A DNA stretch of 8,714 nt from Nitrospiraceae bacterium UBA6898 (lineage in GTDB: Bacteria > Nitrospirota > Thermodesulfovibrionia > Thermodesulfovibrionales > UBA6898): positions 1-8,714 of the forward strand of contig DKBO01000255.1 of the NCBI GenBank assembly GCA_002448975.1, given 5' to 3'. Below are positions 1 to 6,067 of the stretch, one piece after another. The first letter of the stretch is position 1. Every line of letters starts with the position of its first letter. The notes below the pieces were generated by a model that made no database searches, was not told the origin of the DNA, and was given only the letters and a program-made list of their open reading frames with translations. Made by a program: the position numbers and the translations under genes.

Positions 1-366
1 AACATTGAAAGGCAGAAGTTTCTTAAGCTCTGCGAAAGCCTTCTCAGCCCGATATTCCTGAAAGAACGTAAAGACCGCATTGATAACGATGACACCGATG
101 ATCGCAAAACCGAGCGTTGACATGCCCTCGCCGGGATGGAGATAGGCTGAAAAGAATGAAAGGCCTGCGCCGACCCATAAAAGCAGCGCAAGGAAATGGG
201 TGAACTGCTTCAGAAACCGAACTGCAAAGTTTGGCCGGTACGTTTCCCTGATTTCATTGAAACCGTTTTCCCCCAGTCTCTTGGCAGCCTCGGTTTGGGT
301 AAGGCCGTTTTCCGAACTGCCCAGCGCCCGCAGAGCATCATCCCGGGAAAGACTGTTAATCTTCAT
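1..366 (-). CDS. P-type cation-transporting ATPase, N-terminal part (runs off the window)
   Basis: Translation of the minus strand gives the first 122 residues of a P2-type (SERCA/PMR1-like) cation pump of the inner membrane. A Cation_ATPase_N-type segment covers about residues 5-75 (DDALRALGSSENGLTQTEA, then RLGENGFNEI). Two membrane helices follow at about 56-76 and 83-102, then a charged segment with NAVFTFFQEYRAEKA at 96-110, which is typical of the M2/actuator junction in this family. The phosphorylation, nucleotide-binding and ion-binding parts lie outside the window, so the transported ion (Ca, Mn, Mg, Na or K) cannot be told. The ATG at 364-366 lies inside the last codons of the universal stress protein gene (11-base overlap). 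No good ribosome site precedes it, so translation is probably coupled to that gene. Family call is firm; substrate is unknown. Confidence 0.88.
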   Translation of the reverse strand, partial: MKINSLSRDDALRALGSSENGLTQTEAAKRLGENGFNEIRETYRPNFAVRFLKQFTHFLALLLWVGAGLSFFSAYLHPGEGMSTLGFAIIGVIVINAVFTFFQEYRAEKAFAELKKLLPFNV

Positions 367-1195
367 GTCGCGGTGTCAACATGAGAAGATCGCAGGGCGT
401 TTCCCTGAGGACATATTCAACGGGGTTCCCCCGCAGAAGTGACGCAAACAGATTTCGCCTGCTCGCCCCCATAATGATGAGGTCATGTCGCTTTGCAACG
501 GCCTCAATGGTTATGCTCTTGCCAGTGCTTCCGGGCATGAGCTTGCTTTCATGCTCGATCCCCTGTTTTTCGAGTTGCGCCATGAACCGGGTGATGTCCT
601 GTGGCAGCAGCTGTTCCCTATCCTGAGGAGGAAGATGTATCTCTCTCTGGAAGAAACGCGTTACTTTTTTCGGGGCATGAAAGATGAAGACCTTTGACCT
701 AAAGGTGCGCGCCATGCTTGCGGTGAAATAGGCATATTCTGATACATGGCTGATCCTTGCCTTGAGCGGAACGAGGATCTTCTTGGGGTGCACTCTTCCT
801 GAATGGACGATCCGTACCAGTGCGACAGAGCACGGAAGTTTCAGGGAGAGGCTTCGCGCGGTCGTGCCCGTGAAGAAACGTTTTTCAATGTCCTCGCGGC
901 GCGTCGAGACAACGGCAAGGCCGATCCCTTCATGCCTGACGATCCTGCCGATCCTGGTGACGGGATCACCTATTTCGGCTATGCTCTCTGCCCGGACACG
1001 CATCTCCAGCGCCTCATGGAACAGCCGCTTCATGGCGTCCTCTGCAGCCCGGCGGTCCTGCTGGGACATGTCTTTCTGCGCGACGAAGCAGATGTAGAGC
1101 TTTGCGTCGAGGTATTTGGCGAGCGCGAGTGCATATCTGGCTGCGATCTCAGAATTCAGGTGCTCGTTTACCGCAGCAAGGATTTTCTTATACAT
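356..1195 (-). CDS. Tandem-domain universal stress protein (UspA superfamily)
   Basis: The 279-residue protein holds two Usp alpha/beta domains, about residues 1-128 (start MYKKILAAVNEHLNSE) and 135-275 (start KKILVPLKARISHVSEYA). Each ends in the family's characteristic strand (LPCSVALVRIV and TPCDLLMLTPR). The ATP-binding signature G-x2-G-x9-G-S/T is damaged in both halves: S97-x2-R100-x9-G110-T in domain 1 and G243-x2-R246-x9-G256-N in domain 2. ATP binding is therefore doubtful. It is a cytoplasmic protein without membrane segments. The gene overlaps the downstream P-type ATPase by 11 bases, which suggests joint regulation of ion transport under stress (inference). No ribosome site is visible before the ATG at 1193-1195, and a promoter ends only about 10 bases upstream, so the mRNA may be leaderless. 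An in-frame stop at 1217-1219 leaves no longer start option except non-standard codons. Confidence 0.9.
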   Translation of the reverse strand: MYKKILAAVNEHLNSEIAARYALALAKYLDAKLYICFVAQKDMSQQDRRAAEDAMKRLFHEALEMRVRAESIAEIGDPVTRIGRIVRHEGIGLAVVSTRREDIEKRFFTGTTARSLSLKLPCSVALVRIVHSGRVHPKKILVPLKARISHVSEYAYFTASMARTFRSKVFIFHAPKKVTRFFQREIHLPPQDREQLLPQDITRFMAQLEKQGIEHESKLMPGSTGKSITIEAVAKRHDLIIMGASRRNLFASLLRGNPVEYVLRETPCDLLMLTPRHED

Positions 1196-1205
1196 GACTA
1201 AGCTC

Positions 1206-1234
1206 AGAATAGCACCTTATCGAAGGCAAGGCAA
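1206..1234 (-). promoter_or_regulatory. Candidate sigma-70 promoter of the universal stress protein gene
   Basis: On the minus strand TTGCCT (1229-1234) is followed, after exactly 17 bases, by TATTCT (1206-1211), with a TGC extended -10 element just before it. Each hexamer matches consensus at 4 of 6 positions. Transcription would begin near 1198-1200, only a few bases before the ATG at 1195, so the transcript would be leaderless or nearly so. That fits the absence of a Shine-Dalgarno sequence. Confidence 0.45.
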
Positions 1235-1276
1235 TTGCTTGATATCTATGCATGGTGGGGTTGCGCGGTTATGCAG

Positions 1277-1320
1277 TATAATGAGGTGATGAAAAGCAGA
1301 GCATTGAGCGTAAGGAGAGG
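1277..1320 (+). promoter_or_regulatory. -10 box and ribosome binding site of the response regulator gene
   Basis: A perfect TATAAT lies at 1277-1282 and a strong Shine-Dalgarno, AAGGAGAGG, at 1312-1320, two bases before the ATG at 1323. No convincing -35 hexamer sits at the right distance (1254-1259 reads GGTGGG), so initiation may need an activator. The promoter region is shared, back to back, with the divergent universal stress protein gene. Confidence 0.45.
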
Positions 1321-1322
1321 TT

Positions 1323-2021
1323 ATGCCGCCGGTCTTCGTTGTTGAGGATGACAGAAAAATCGCCAAGGTGGTAAAGGTCTATCTCGAAGAGGCAGGATAC
1401 CGGGTCATGCACTTTGATAAGGGCGGGGATGTGGTTGCCGCTGTAATGAAGGAGCGACCGCTCCTTGTTATTCTGGACCTGATGCTTCCCGATACCACAG
1501 GCGAAGAGGTCTGTCAGGAGATCAAGGAGTCCGCTGATATCCCGATCATTATGCTTACCTCAAAGTCATCCGAAGAGGAACGCGTGGCAGGCTTTGCTCT
1601 TGGCGCGGACGATTATGTGGTCAAACCATTCAGCCCCCGCGAGCTGGTATACCGGGTGAAAGCTCTCCTGAAAAGGGCTCAGAAGGCCGATCTGGGATCA
1701 ACGGAGCCCATGAGCTTCAATCAGGGGGCGCTTGTTGTCGATGGCCACAGCTATTCGGTGATGAAGCACGGGCAGACCGTCGATATAACACCGACAGAGT
1801 TCAAGGTGCTTTTCAGTCTTGCATCAGCTCCCGGCAAGGTAATGACTCGGGAGGAACTTGTTGACCGGGCGCTTGGCTATCAGTTTGAAGGATATGAACG
1901 GAGCATTGACGCCCATATCAAGAACATCCGTTATAAGATCGAAGATGATCCCAAGAACCCTGCGCTGATTCTCACTATTTACGGTGTGGGTTATCGTTTC
2001 TCCGGCAAGAAGGATGCTTAG
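1323..2021 (+). CDS. OmpR/PhoB-family response regulator
   Basis: The 232-residue protein has a normal length and layout for a DNA-binding response regulator. Residues 1-120 form a CheY-like receiver with acidic pocket D9/D10, phospho-acceptor D52 (in VILDLMLPD), switch T79 and K101 (VVKPF). Residues 135-230 form the winged-helix output domain, with the typical ITPTEFKVL and IDAHIKNIRYKI segments and the GVGYRF end. All catalytic positions are intact, so it should be phosphorylated by the sensor kinase encoded immediately downstream, whose start overlaps this gene's end by 8 bases. The start is well supported by AAGGAGAGG at 1312-1320. Its targets are not known. The direct repeats at 3374-3422, before the cytochrome gene, have the spacing expected of an OmpR-type operator and are the best candidate site in this window. 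Confidence 0.96.
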   Translation: MPPVFVVEDDRKIAKVVKVYLEEAGYRVMHFDKGGDVVAAVMKERPLLVILDLMLPDTTGEEVCQEIKESADIPIIMLTSKSSEEERVAGFALGADDYVVKPFSPRELVYRVKALLKRAQKADLGSTEPMSFNQGALVVDGHSYSVMKHGQTVDITPTEFKVLFSLASAPGKVMTREELVDRALGYQFEGYERSIDAHIKNIRYKIEDDPKNPALILTIYGVGYRFSGKKDA

Positions 2022-3360
2022 GCGGCTCTGGTTCAGAGTATTTCTTGTCCTGCTTTCTATCTCGGCCATTGCGCTCTCGTCGGCTCTTGTCGTACGGGAA
2101 CTGATGGTAAGGGATTTCAGGGGGTTCCTGGAGGGTCAAGTGGAGGACCGGGCCTCGTGGATAACCACCTCGCTCGAAAGCACCTATGAGAAATACGGGG
2201 TATGGGCAAATCCCGAGATCATCGAAAATACGGTATGGGCACTGATGCTTGGATTCGAAATGAGACTCTACGATACGCACGGCTCGTTCGTCATAGATAC
2301 GGAAGGTGCCGTCAATACGCTGACTACATTGGTAAAGAAGAGAATTGTGGCGATCTCAGCACTAAGGTATAGGAATGAGTCCGCCGAATTTCAGCCCTAT
2401 GCGCTTTTCCTTGGTGGGAAAGAGATCGGGAGGGTCGATCTCAGGTTCATGAGGAGCCAGAAGGAGCTCTTTTTTATCCGGAGATCGAACAGGTTGCTTC
2501 TCTTCTCTCTTCTCGGGATGGGAGGACTTACCGTGCTGCTCAGCATTATCATCTCAAAAAGGCTGACGAACCCCGTCGAGGAACTCACCCGGGCGGTCAC
2601 CGGTATATCGGAAGGCGACTTCAGCAAAAGGGTCACGATATCGGGCGGCGACGAGATAGGCCGGCTCTCTGCGGCGTTCAACCGGATGGCGCATGCACTT
2701 GAGCTTCAGGAATCGCTGAGAAAAAAAATGACATCGAACATTGCGCATGAGCTCAGGACCCCGGTGAGCGCGATCCGGGGAGAGCTTGAAGGCATGATGG
2801 ATGGTCTCATCCCTCTCGACCAGGAGCATATCCAGTCACTTCATGCCGAGATCGGCAGGTTCAAGACCATTATTGAGGGTCTTGAGGAGCTCTCCCGGGC
2901 AGAGGCGAGCAGCCTCGACCTTGCAAAGCAGGTGATCGGTCTCCGGCAGTTCCTCATGAATATTAACGGACGATACGGGAAGATGTTCATGGACAAGGGT
3001 GTCAGTCTTGATCTCGAGTGCGACGAAAAGATCACCCTGCACGCTGACCCTGACCGGCTGAGTCAGGTCGTGATAAACCTGCTGAACAACGCTCTCAAGG
3101 CAACAGATGACGGCGGCAGGGTCGCCGTGAGAGTACGGGAGTCCGCAGACAGCATTGTCCTGGAGGTGGCTGATACCGGCCAGGGCATATGGCCCAAAGA
3201 CCTGCCGTTCATCTTCGAGCGCTTCTTCAAGGCGGACAGAGGTGGCCTTGGCCTCGGTCTCGCCATCACCAGAGAATTGGTCCTTGCCCATGGCGGTACT
3301 ATCACAGTACACAGCGAACCCGGCAAAGGGGCTTCTTTCGTGATCACCCTGCCGAAATAG
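2014..3360 (+). CDS. HAMP-containing sensor histidine kinase (BaeS-like layout)
   Basis: The inner-membrane kinase has 448 residues from the ATG at 2014. A first membrane helix lies at about 5-27, a periplasmic sensing region at about 28-160, a second helix at about 161-181 and a HAMP linker at 182-232. HisKA follows with phosphorylated H245 (NIAHELRTPVSAI). HATPase_c has its N box at NLLNNA (N359), the G1 box at DTGQGI (D387) and the G2 box at GLGLGLAI. It should phosphorylate the response regulator encoded just before it. The ATG overlaps that gene's stop (ATGCTTAG, 2014-2021), which points to translational coupling. A GTG at 1984 would add ten residues (MWVIVSPARR) before the first helix; I prefer 2014 because it leaves a compact positive n-region ahead of the helix. 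The periplasmic part matches no sensor fold I recognise, so the signal is unknown. Confidence 0.95.
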   Translation: MLRRLWFRVFLVLLSISAIALSSALVVRELMVRDFRGFLEGQVEDRASWITTSLESTYEKYGVWANPEIIENTVWALMLGFEMRLYDTHGSFVIDTEGAVNTLTTLVKKRIVAISALRYRNESAEFQPYALFLGGKEIGRVDLRFMRSQKELFFIRRSNRLLLFSLLGMGGLTVLLSIIISKRLTNPVEELTRAVTGISEGDFSKRVTISGGDEIGRLSAAFNRMAHALELQESLRKKMTSNIAHELRTPVSAIRGELEGMMDGLIPLDQEHIQSLHAEIGRFKTIIEGLEELSRAEASSLDLAKQVIGLRQFLMNINGRYGKMFMDKGVSLDLECDEKITLHADPDRLSQVVINLLNNALKATDDGGRVAVRVRESADSIVLEVADTGQGIWPKDLPFIFERFFKADRGGLGLGLAITRELVLAHGGTITVHSEPGKGASFVITLPK

Positions 3361-3373
3361 CGACTATATACAT

Positions 3374-3422
3374 CTTCATTCTTCATAATTCTTCACAATT
3401 CTTTCTCTGCTGGTTCACAATT
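3374..3422 (+). promoter_or_regulatory. Tandem direct repeats, probable response-regulator operator
   Basis: Four related copies are seen: CTTCATT (3374-3380), CTTCATAATT (3381-3390), CTTCACAATT (3391-3400) and GTTCACAATT (3413-3422). The full copies start 10 and 22 bases apart, about one and two helical turns, so all face the same side of the DNA. OmpR-family regulators bind such direct repeats (established knowledge). The last copy adjoins the -35 region of the cytochrome promoter, where an activator would contact polymerase. Binding by the regulator encoded at 1323 is an inference from proximity. Confidence 0.5.
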
Positions 3423-3426
3423 ACTG

Positions 3427-3440
3427 TGGTATGCTATAGC
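3427..3440 (+). promoter_or_regulatory. Candidate extended -10 promoter of the cytochrome gene
   Basis: Two overlapping extended -10 elements are present: TGGTATGCT (3427-3435) and TGCTATAGC (3432-3440). The nearest -35-like hexamer, TTCACA (3414-3419), is part of the last direct repeat and sits 15 bases before TATAGC, slightly short. A weak -35 combined with adjacent repeats is what an activator-dependent promoter looks like. The leader would be about 55 bases, with the ribosome site AAGGAGG at 3489-3495. Confidence 0.4.
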
Positions 3441-3503
3441 CAGCTAGAAAGAGAAATAAGAATGGTTGTTTCAACCAAATCAACAATTAAGGAGGAAGTG
3501 AAG

Positions 3504-3821
3504 ATGAAGAAGACTGTACTGGCAGTGGTAGTTCTGGTGATCGTGGCATTCGTAGGCAGCGCTCTGGCGGTGCCTCCCGGAAAGACGGTAGATTTCGCGG
3601 GTGGCAGCGCAGGCAAAGTCGTGTTTGACGGCAAGGCTCATGCAGACAAAGGTCTGAAGTGCAATGACTGTCATACCAAGATCTTCCAGATGAAAAAGGG
3701 CACAGCAAAGATCACCATGGCAGAATTGAATGCCGGCAAACTCTGCGGCGAGTGCCATAACGGCACCAAGGCATTCAAGACCAGCGACGCTGCAAACTGT
3801 GCTAAGTGCCATAAGAAGTAA
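3504..3821 (+). CDS. Exported triheme c-type cytochrome (c7-type triheme family)
   Basis: The 105-residue precursor has a clear Sec signal peptide (MKKTVLAVVVLVIVAFVG, cleavage after ALA at about residue 22), giving an 83-residue periplasmic protein. Three CxxCH heme sites are present: CNDCH (53-57), CGECH (81-85) and CAKCH (99-103, near the C-terminus). The stretch KAHADKGLKCNDCHTKIF is characteristic of the small triheme cytochromes I associate with Geobacter-like and Nitrospirota genomes. The likely role is periplasmic electron transfer. Besides the three heme-binding histidines only H46 is left, so at most one heme can be bis-histidine; M63 and M72 are possible ligands. The start is set by AAGGAGG eight bases upstream; an earlier GTG at 3498 is too close to it. 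It follows the two-component genes, with repeats between, and ends at a strong terminator. Confidence 0.93.
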   Translation: MKKTVLAVVVLVIVAFVGSALAVPPGKTVDFAGGSAGKVVFDGKAHADKGLKCNDCHTKIFQMKKGTAKITMAELNAGKLCGECHNGTKAFKTSDAANCAKCHKK

Positions 3822-3842
3822 ACAGATACCAGATGCAGAGAG

Positions 3843-3870
3843 GGGCGGTCCTTATGGCCGCCCTTTTTTT
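3843..3870 (+). terminator. Intrinsic terminator after the cytochrome gene
   Basis: The stem GGGCGG (3843-3848) pairs with CCGCCC (3858-3863) and can extend inward by a G-T and a C-G pair around a five-base loop. Seven T residues follow at once (3864-3870). It lies 22 bases after the cytochrome stop codon and isolates that gene from the next one. Confidence 0.9.
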
Positions 3871-3884
3871 ATCGGAAAAAGGCT

Positions 3885-3913
3885 TTGACCTTACCATATG
3901 CCGGTTCTATAAT
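3885..3913 (+). promoter_or_regulatory. Near-consensus sigma-70 promoter of the PepSY-like gene
   Basis: TTGACC (3885-3890, 5 of 6 matches) is separated by exactly 17 bases from a perfect TATAAT (3908-3913). Transcription would begin around 3920. The ATG at 3912 falls inside the -10 box and therefore cannot start translation from this promoter; the GTG at 3921 would be at or next to the first transcribed base. The promoter comes 15 bases after the previous gene's terminator, a sensible gene boundary. Confidence 0.7.
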
Positions 3914-3920
3914 GTCTTTA

Positions 3921-4274
3921 GTGAAAAAACATGCGAAAAAGATACCGGAGGTCAGAAAACTGTGCCTCTTCATTGTGACCTGTGCTCTGCTATCCGGACT
4001 GCACTTCCTTCCGTCCTCGACTCTGCCGGCGCTTGCTGCTGACAGCCAGCCGCAGAGAGGCGCCGAGGGCTATTACGGCGAGAAACAGAAGATAACGACC
4101 TCTGCAGAGGCACGGAAAACGTTTAAAAAATATTTTGCCGATAAGGACGTGATCATCGGTGAGGTGGTTGAGAAGGAGTTCTATTTTGAAGCAGATATTA
4201 TGGACAGGAATAAGGCAGTCATCGACAAGGTGATCGTTGACAAACGCACCGGCAGGATACGGTCCATCTATTAG
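3921..4274 (+). CDS. Small exported PepSY-like protein of unknown function
   Basis: From the GTG at 3921 this encodes 117 residues. There is a positively charged n-region (MKKHAKKIPEVRK), a hydrophobic core (LCLFIVTCALLSGLHFL) and a signal-peptidase site near LPALAA, leaving a periplasmic protein of about 75 residues. The mature part (EARKTFKKYF, then YFEADIMDRN, ending VDKRTGRIRSIY) resembles one PepSY-type unit, an alpha/beta fold often used to bind or inhibit periplasmic partners; this assignment is tentative. Start choice is uncertain. The ATG at 3912 lies within the -10 box. A CTG at 3960 has a well-placed GGAGG (3947-3951) but would remove the positive charges of the signal peptide. GTG 3921 keeps the signal peptide and implies a leaderless mRNA. 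It lies downstream of the cytochrome but on its own promoter. Confidence 0.75.
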   Translation: MKKHAKKIPEVRKLCLFIVTCALLSGLHFLPSSTLPALAADSQPQRGAEGYYGEKQKITTSAEARKTFKKYFADKDVIIGEVVEKEFYFEADIMDRNKAVIDKVIVDKRTGRIRSIY

Positions 4275-4282
4275 TTTTTGCT

Positions 4283-4323
4283 CCATGCCGCAACGGCGGG
4301 GCCAAAGCGGCGGTCCGGCATGG
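4283..4323. terminator. Inverted repeat between convergent genes, possible terminator
   Basis: CCATGCCG (4283-4290) and CGGCATGG (4316-4323) form a perfect eight-base stem around a GC-rich 25-base loop, in the short gap between the converging PepSY-like gene and the phosphatase gene. A run of seven T residues (4333-4339) comes ten bases after the stem on the plus strand, inside the last codons of the opposite gene. No T run adjoins it on the minus strand. It is placed like a terminator but is not a textbook one. Confidence 0.45.
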
Positions 4324-4324
4324 A

Positions 4325-5182
4325 TTAACGCATTTTTTTGGTCAGCGTACGCTTGGTTTTCAGTGCAGCAAGTTGCTCCCGGACAGCGACATCCCACCCT
4401 TCAGGCCCAATACCGTCTGCTTTGATGAGGCTTGGTATCTTTATGGCGGATTCATAGCTCCCGTCATGCTTCCTGACAAGGATCGGGAGATCAACGCGCT
4501 GAAGCATTGGTTTGTCGTTGGGACTGTCGCCGATGGCGATTGTGACGATACCGGTATCCTGAAACTTCCTGGCATACAGATCTATCAGAATGGAGACTGC
4601 TATGCCTTTATTGCTGTTGCCGAGGATATGATAGAACCTGCCCTGGGTGAACTTGAACCCTTTATCATGGATCGCCCGGAGAAGCCCGGGCAGCCGGTAG
4701 ACAGGACCGGTGTGAAGAAATGGTTCGTCAAAATCGCGCTGTTTGGCCATCCTGGCCTCAACCGGCTTCATATGGGTGGTCTCCACGAGTTCTTCAACGC
4801 TCATGTCTCCGAACCCACGGACCTGAAACCCTTCATTTTTCAGCTCCGCCAGTGCGCTTCTGAGGTCTTCATAGCGGGCGCCAAGCCTGATGACATGATA
4901 GTTCTTTCCCGCTATGATCTTGTAACGGTGGTTTGAGATATCAAAGGGAAAATACCCTTTCGGTATAAAGATCCCGCCACCATTTTCGGAAATGAACGGA
5001 TGATGGTTGTCGAGTTTTTTGCGGTAATATTCGATTTCCTTACGGGTTTTGCTGGAACATATGACGAGCGGGATGCCCCTTTCCTTCAGCAACTGCAAGG
5101 CAGGCACGGCCATTTCGAATGAGTATCCACGGTAATCAAGCAGCGTGCCGTCAAGGTCTGTGAATATGACAGGAGTTTTCAT
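4325..5182 (-). CDS. mpgP: Mannosyl-3-phosphoglycerate phosphatase-type HAD hydrolase
   Basis: The 285-residue cytoplasmic protein is a HAD-IIB phosphatase. Motif I is DLDGT with nucleophile D9 and acid D11; motif II is S43/S44 in VICSSKT; motif III is K192 in NSNKGIA; motif IV is GDSPND (218-223), binding Mg. The cap domain lies between about residues 85 and 185. ENGGG (66-70) and GPEGW near the C-terminus (259-263) fit the mannosyl-3-phosphoglycerate phosphatase branch. That enzyme removes the phosphate from mannosyl-3-phosphoglycerate to give the compatible solute mannosylglycerate. A glucosyl-3-phosphoglycerate substrate cannot be excluded. The partner synthase is not in the window. The start ATG (5180-5182) is preceded by TAAGG about nine bases upstream on its strand. 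The last 12 residues are unusually basic (KTKRTLTKKMR). Confidence 0.85.
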   Translation of the reverse strand: MKTPVIFTDLDGTLLDYRGYSFEMAVPALQLLKERGIPLVICSSKTRKEIEYYRKKLDNHHPFISENGGGIFIPKGYFPFDISNHRYKIIAGKNYHVIRLGARYEDLRSALAELKNEGFQVRGFGDMSVEELVETTHMKPVEARMAKQRDFDEPFLHTGPVYRLPGLLRAIHDKGFKFTQGRFYHILGNSNKGIAVSILIDLYARKFQDTGIVTIAIGDSPNDKPMLQRVDLPILVRKHDGSYESAIKIPSLIKADGIGPEGWDVAVREQLAALKTKRTLTKKMR

Positions 5183-5417
5183 CGTGTTCTACCTTACCAT
5201 ATTGCTGATCAGAATGAAAAATACCCGGCGCAATTGTCAGCTGATCAAAACGGCAATAAGCGACAGCATGAGATCTTCATGATGCGAGTGCAGGCAGGGC
5301 AGTAGCTTCAAAGGAGAAAAGAGCCGGGGAAATACACGATATGCGATATGCAGCCATGTATTCGGCGGCCCTACGTGGCTGCCAGAGTATTTGCTGCGAT
5401 CAGTCCGGGTTGAGAGG
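5183..5417. other. Gap upstream of the phosphatase gene with two GCTGATCA copies
   Basis: I see no gene here. GCTGATCA occurs twice in the same orientation (5204-5211 and 5240-5247), 36 bases apart; the first is part of the palindrome CTGATCAG (5205-5212). Both lie in the upstream region of the minus-strand phosphatase and could be regulator sites. No clear promoter hexamers were found. From about 5280 on the sequence may be further-decayed insertion-sequence DNA, but no recognisable protein similarity remains. Confidence 0.3.
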
Positions 5418-5996
5418 ATGTATCAGTTGGATATAGCCACATTATTGCCCACGCCCCATGAGAGCGTTCTCATTGTCTTTGTTGACGGGAAAAGAGACGG
5501 GCGGTCAAATACAATGCCGTTGCAGTAAAGTTGCCCGATTATAATCACAAATTGGTCCTTGTCGTGGTAAAGGGCTTTGGGCTCAAGCCCATGATGCGGC
5601 TGAGCAGCTGTCCCGTGAATATGCGGAAGAAGGAAAGTATCTGGAAGATCGTTGAATACTATCTAACCAGGTGGAAAGGTGATGAGTCGTTCCGGTACAT
5701 AAAGCATATAACCTTGAGGACACAGGGGTGAGGAGCTATATCAGCATACGCAACATCGTGGTGCTTGTGCTTGCGGCGTCGTATTTTGTAGCGGTGTATC
5801 TGGGACAGAACATAAAGCTCAAGTTGCTGGTGGAGAGGGTTTTTCTGGTGTAAAACGGTTCTTTGCTGTCCCGAGCTTCTTCAACCATGCCATAGCCGAC
5901 TGGATATTCAATCTCTTGTTCCCTGACAAGACTGCCTTCCGAGGATTATCCCCTACCGGTATGGATGACTTCCAACTCCAGTTCGAGTTCGGTTAA
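5418..5996 (+). pseudogene. Decayed IS4-family-type transposase (C-terminal half, three frameshifts)
   Basis: The transposase can be followed through all three reading frames. Piece 1 (5418-5528) includes ESVLIVFVDGKRDGR and ends at TAA. Piece 2 (5522 to about 5706) includes VVVKGFGLKPMM and YYLTRWKGDESFRYIK. Piece 3 (5707-5853) includes YNLEDTGVRSYISIRN and ASYFVAVYLGQNIK. Piece 4 (5847-5996) includes KRFFAVPSFFNHAIADW and ends at TAA. The pieces join into one continuous protein of the DDE type found in IS4-like elements. The Y-x2-R-x3-E-x6-K signature is present, but the catalytic glutamate codon (5681-5683) now encodes aspartate. The N-terminal half and terminal inverted repeats are not recognisable. 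It is a dead insertion-sequence remnant. Confidence 0.8.
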
Positions 5997-6067
5997 AACT
6001 CAGGAAACTCCAAAAGATAACCGATTGACATTCAGGAAGTAAGGAGTAAACTGAAAACAGAAGACGC

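Noticed and set aside
803..1201. Long plus-strand reading frame opposite the universal stress protein gene
   Set aside because: It is the antisense shadow of a clearly real Usp gene, has no ribosome site and its translation resembles no protein.
2836..3312. Minus-strand reading frame of 158 residues inside the kinase gene
   Set aside because: It lies antisense to the HisKA and ATPase domains, whose motifs fix the true frame.
3371..3422. CRISPR-like array suggested by repeated CTTCAYAATT units
   Set aside because: The units are only about 10 bases, without spacers of regular length and without cas genes; operator repeats explain them better.
3189..3503. In-frame upstream extension of the cytochrome gene into the kinase gene
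   Set aside because: It overlaps the kinase and lacks a signal peptide at its start; the ATG at 3504 has a strong ribosome site and begins a perfect signal peptide.
4373..4936. Plus-strand reading frame of 187 residues across the phosphatase gene
   Set aside because: It is antisense to all HAD motifs of the minus-strand phosphatase and has no recognisable domain.
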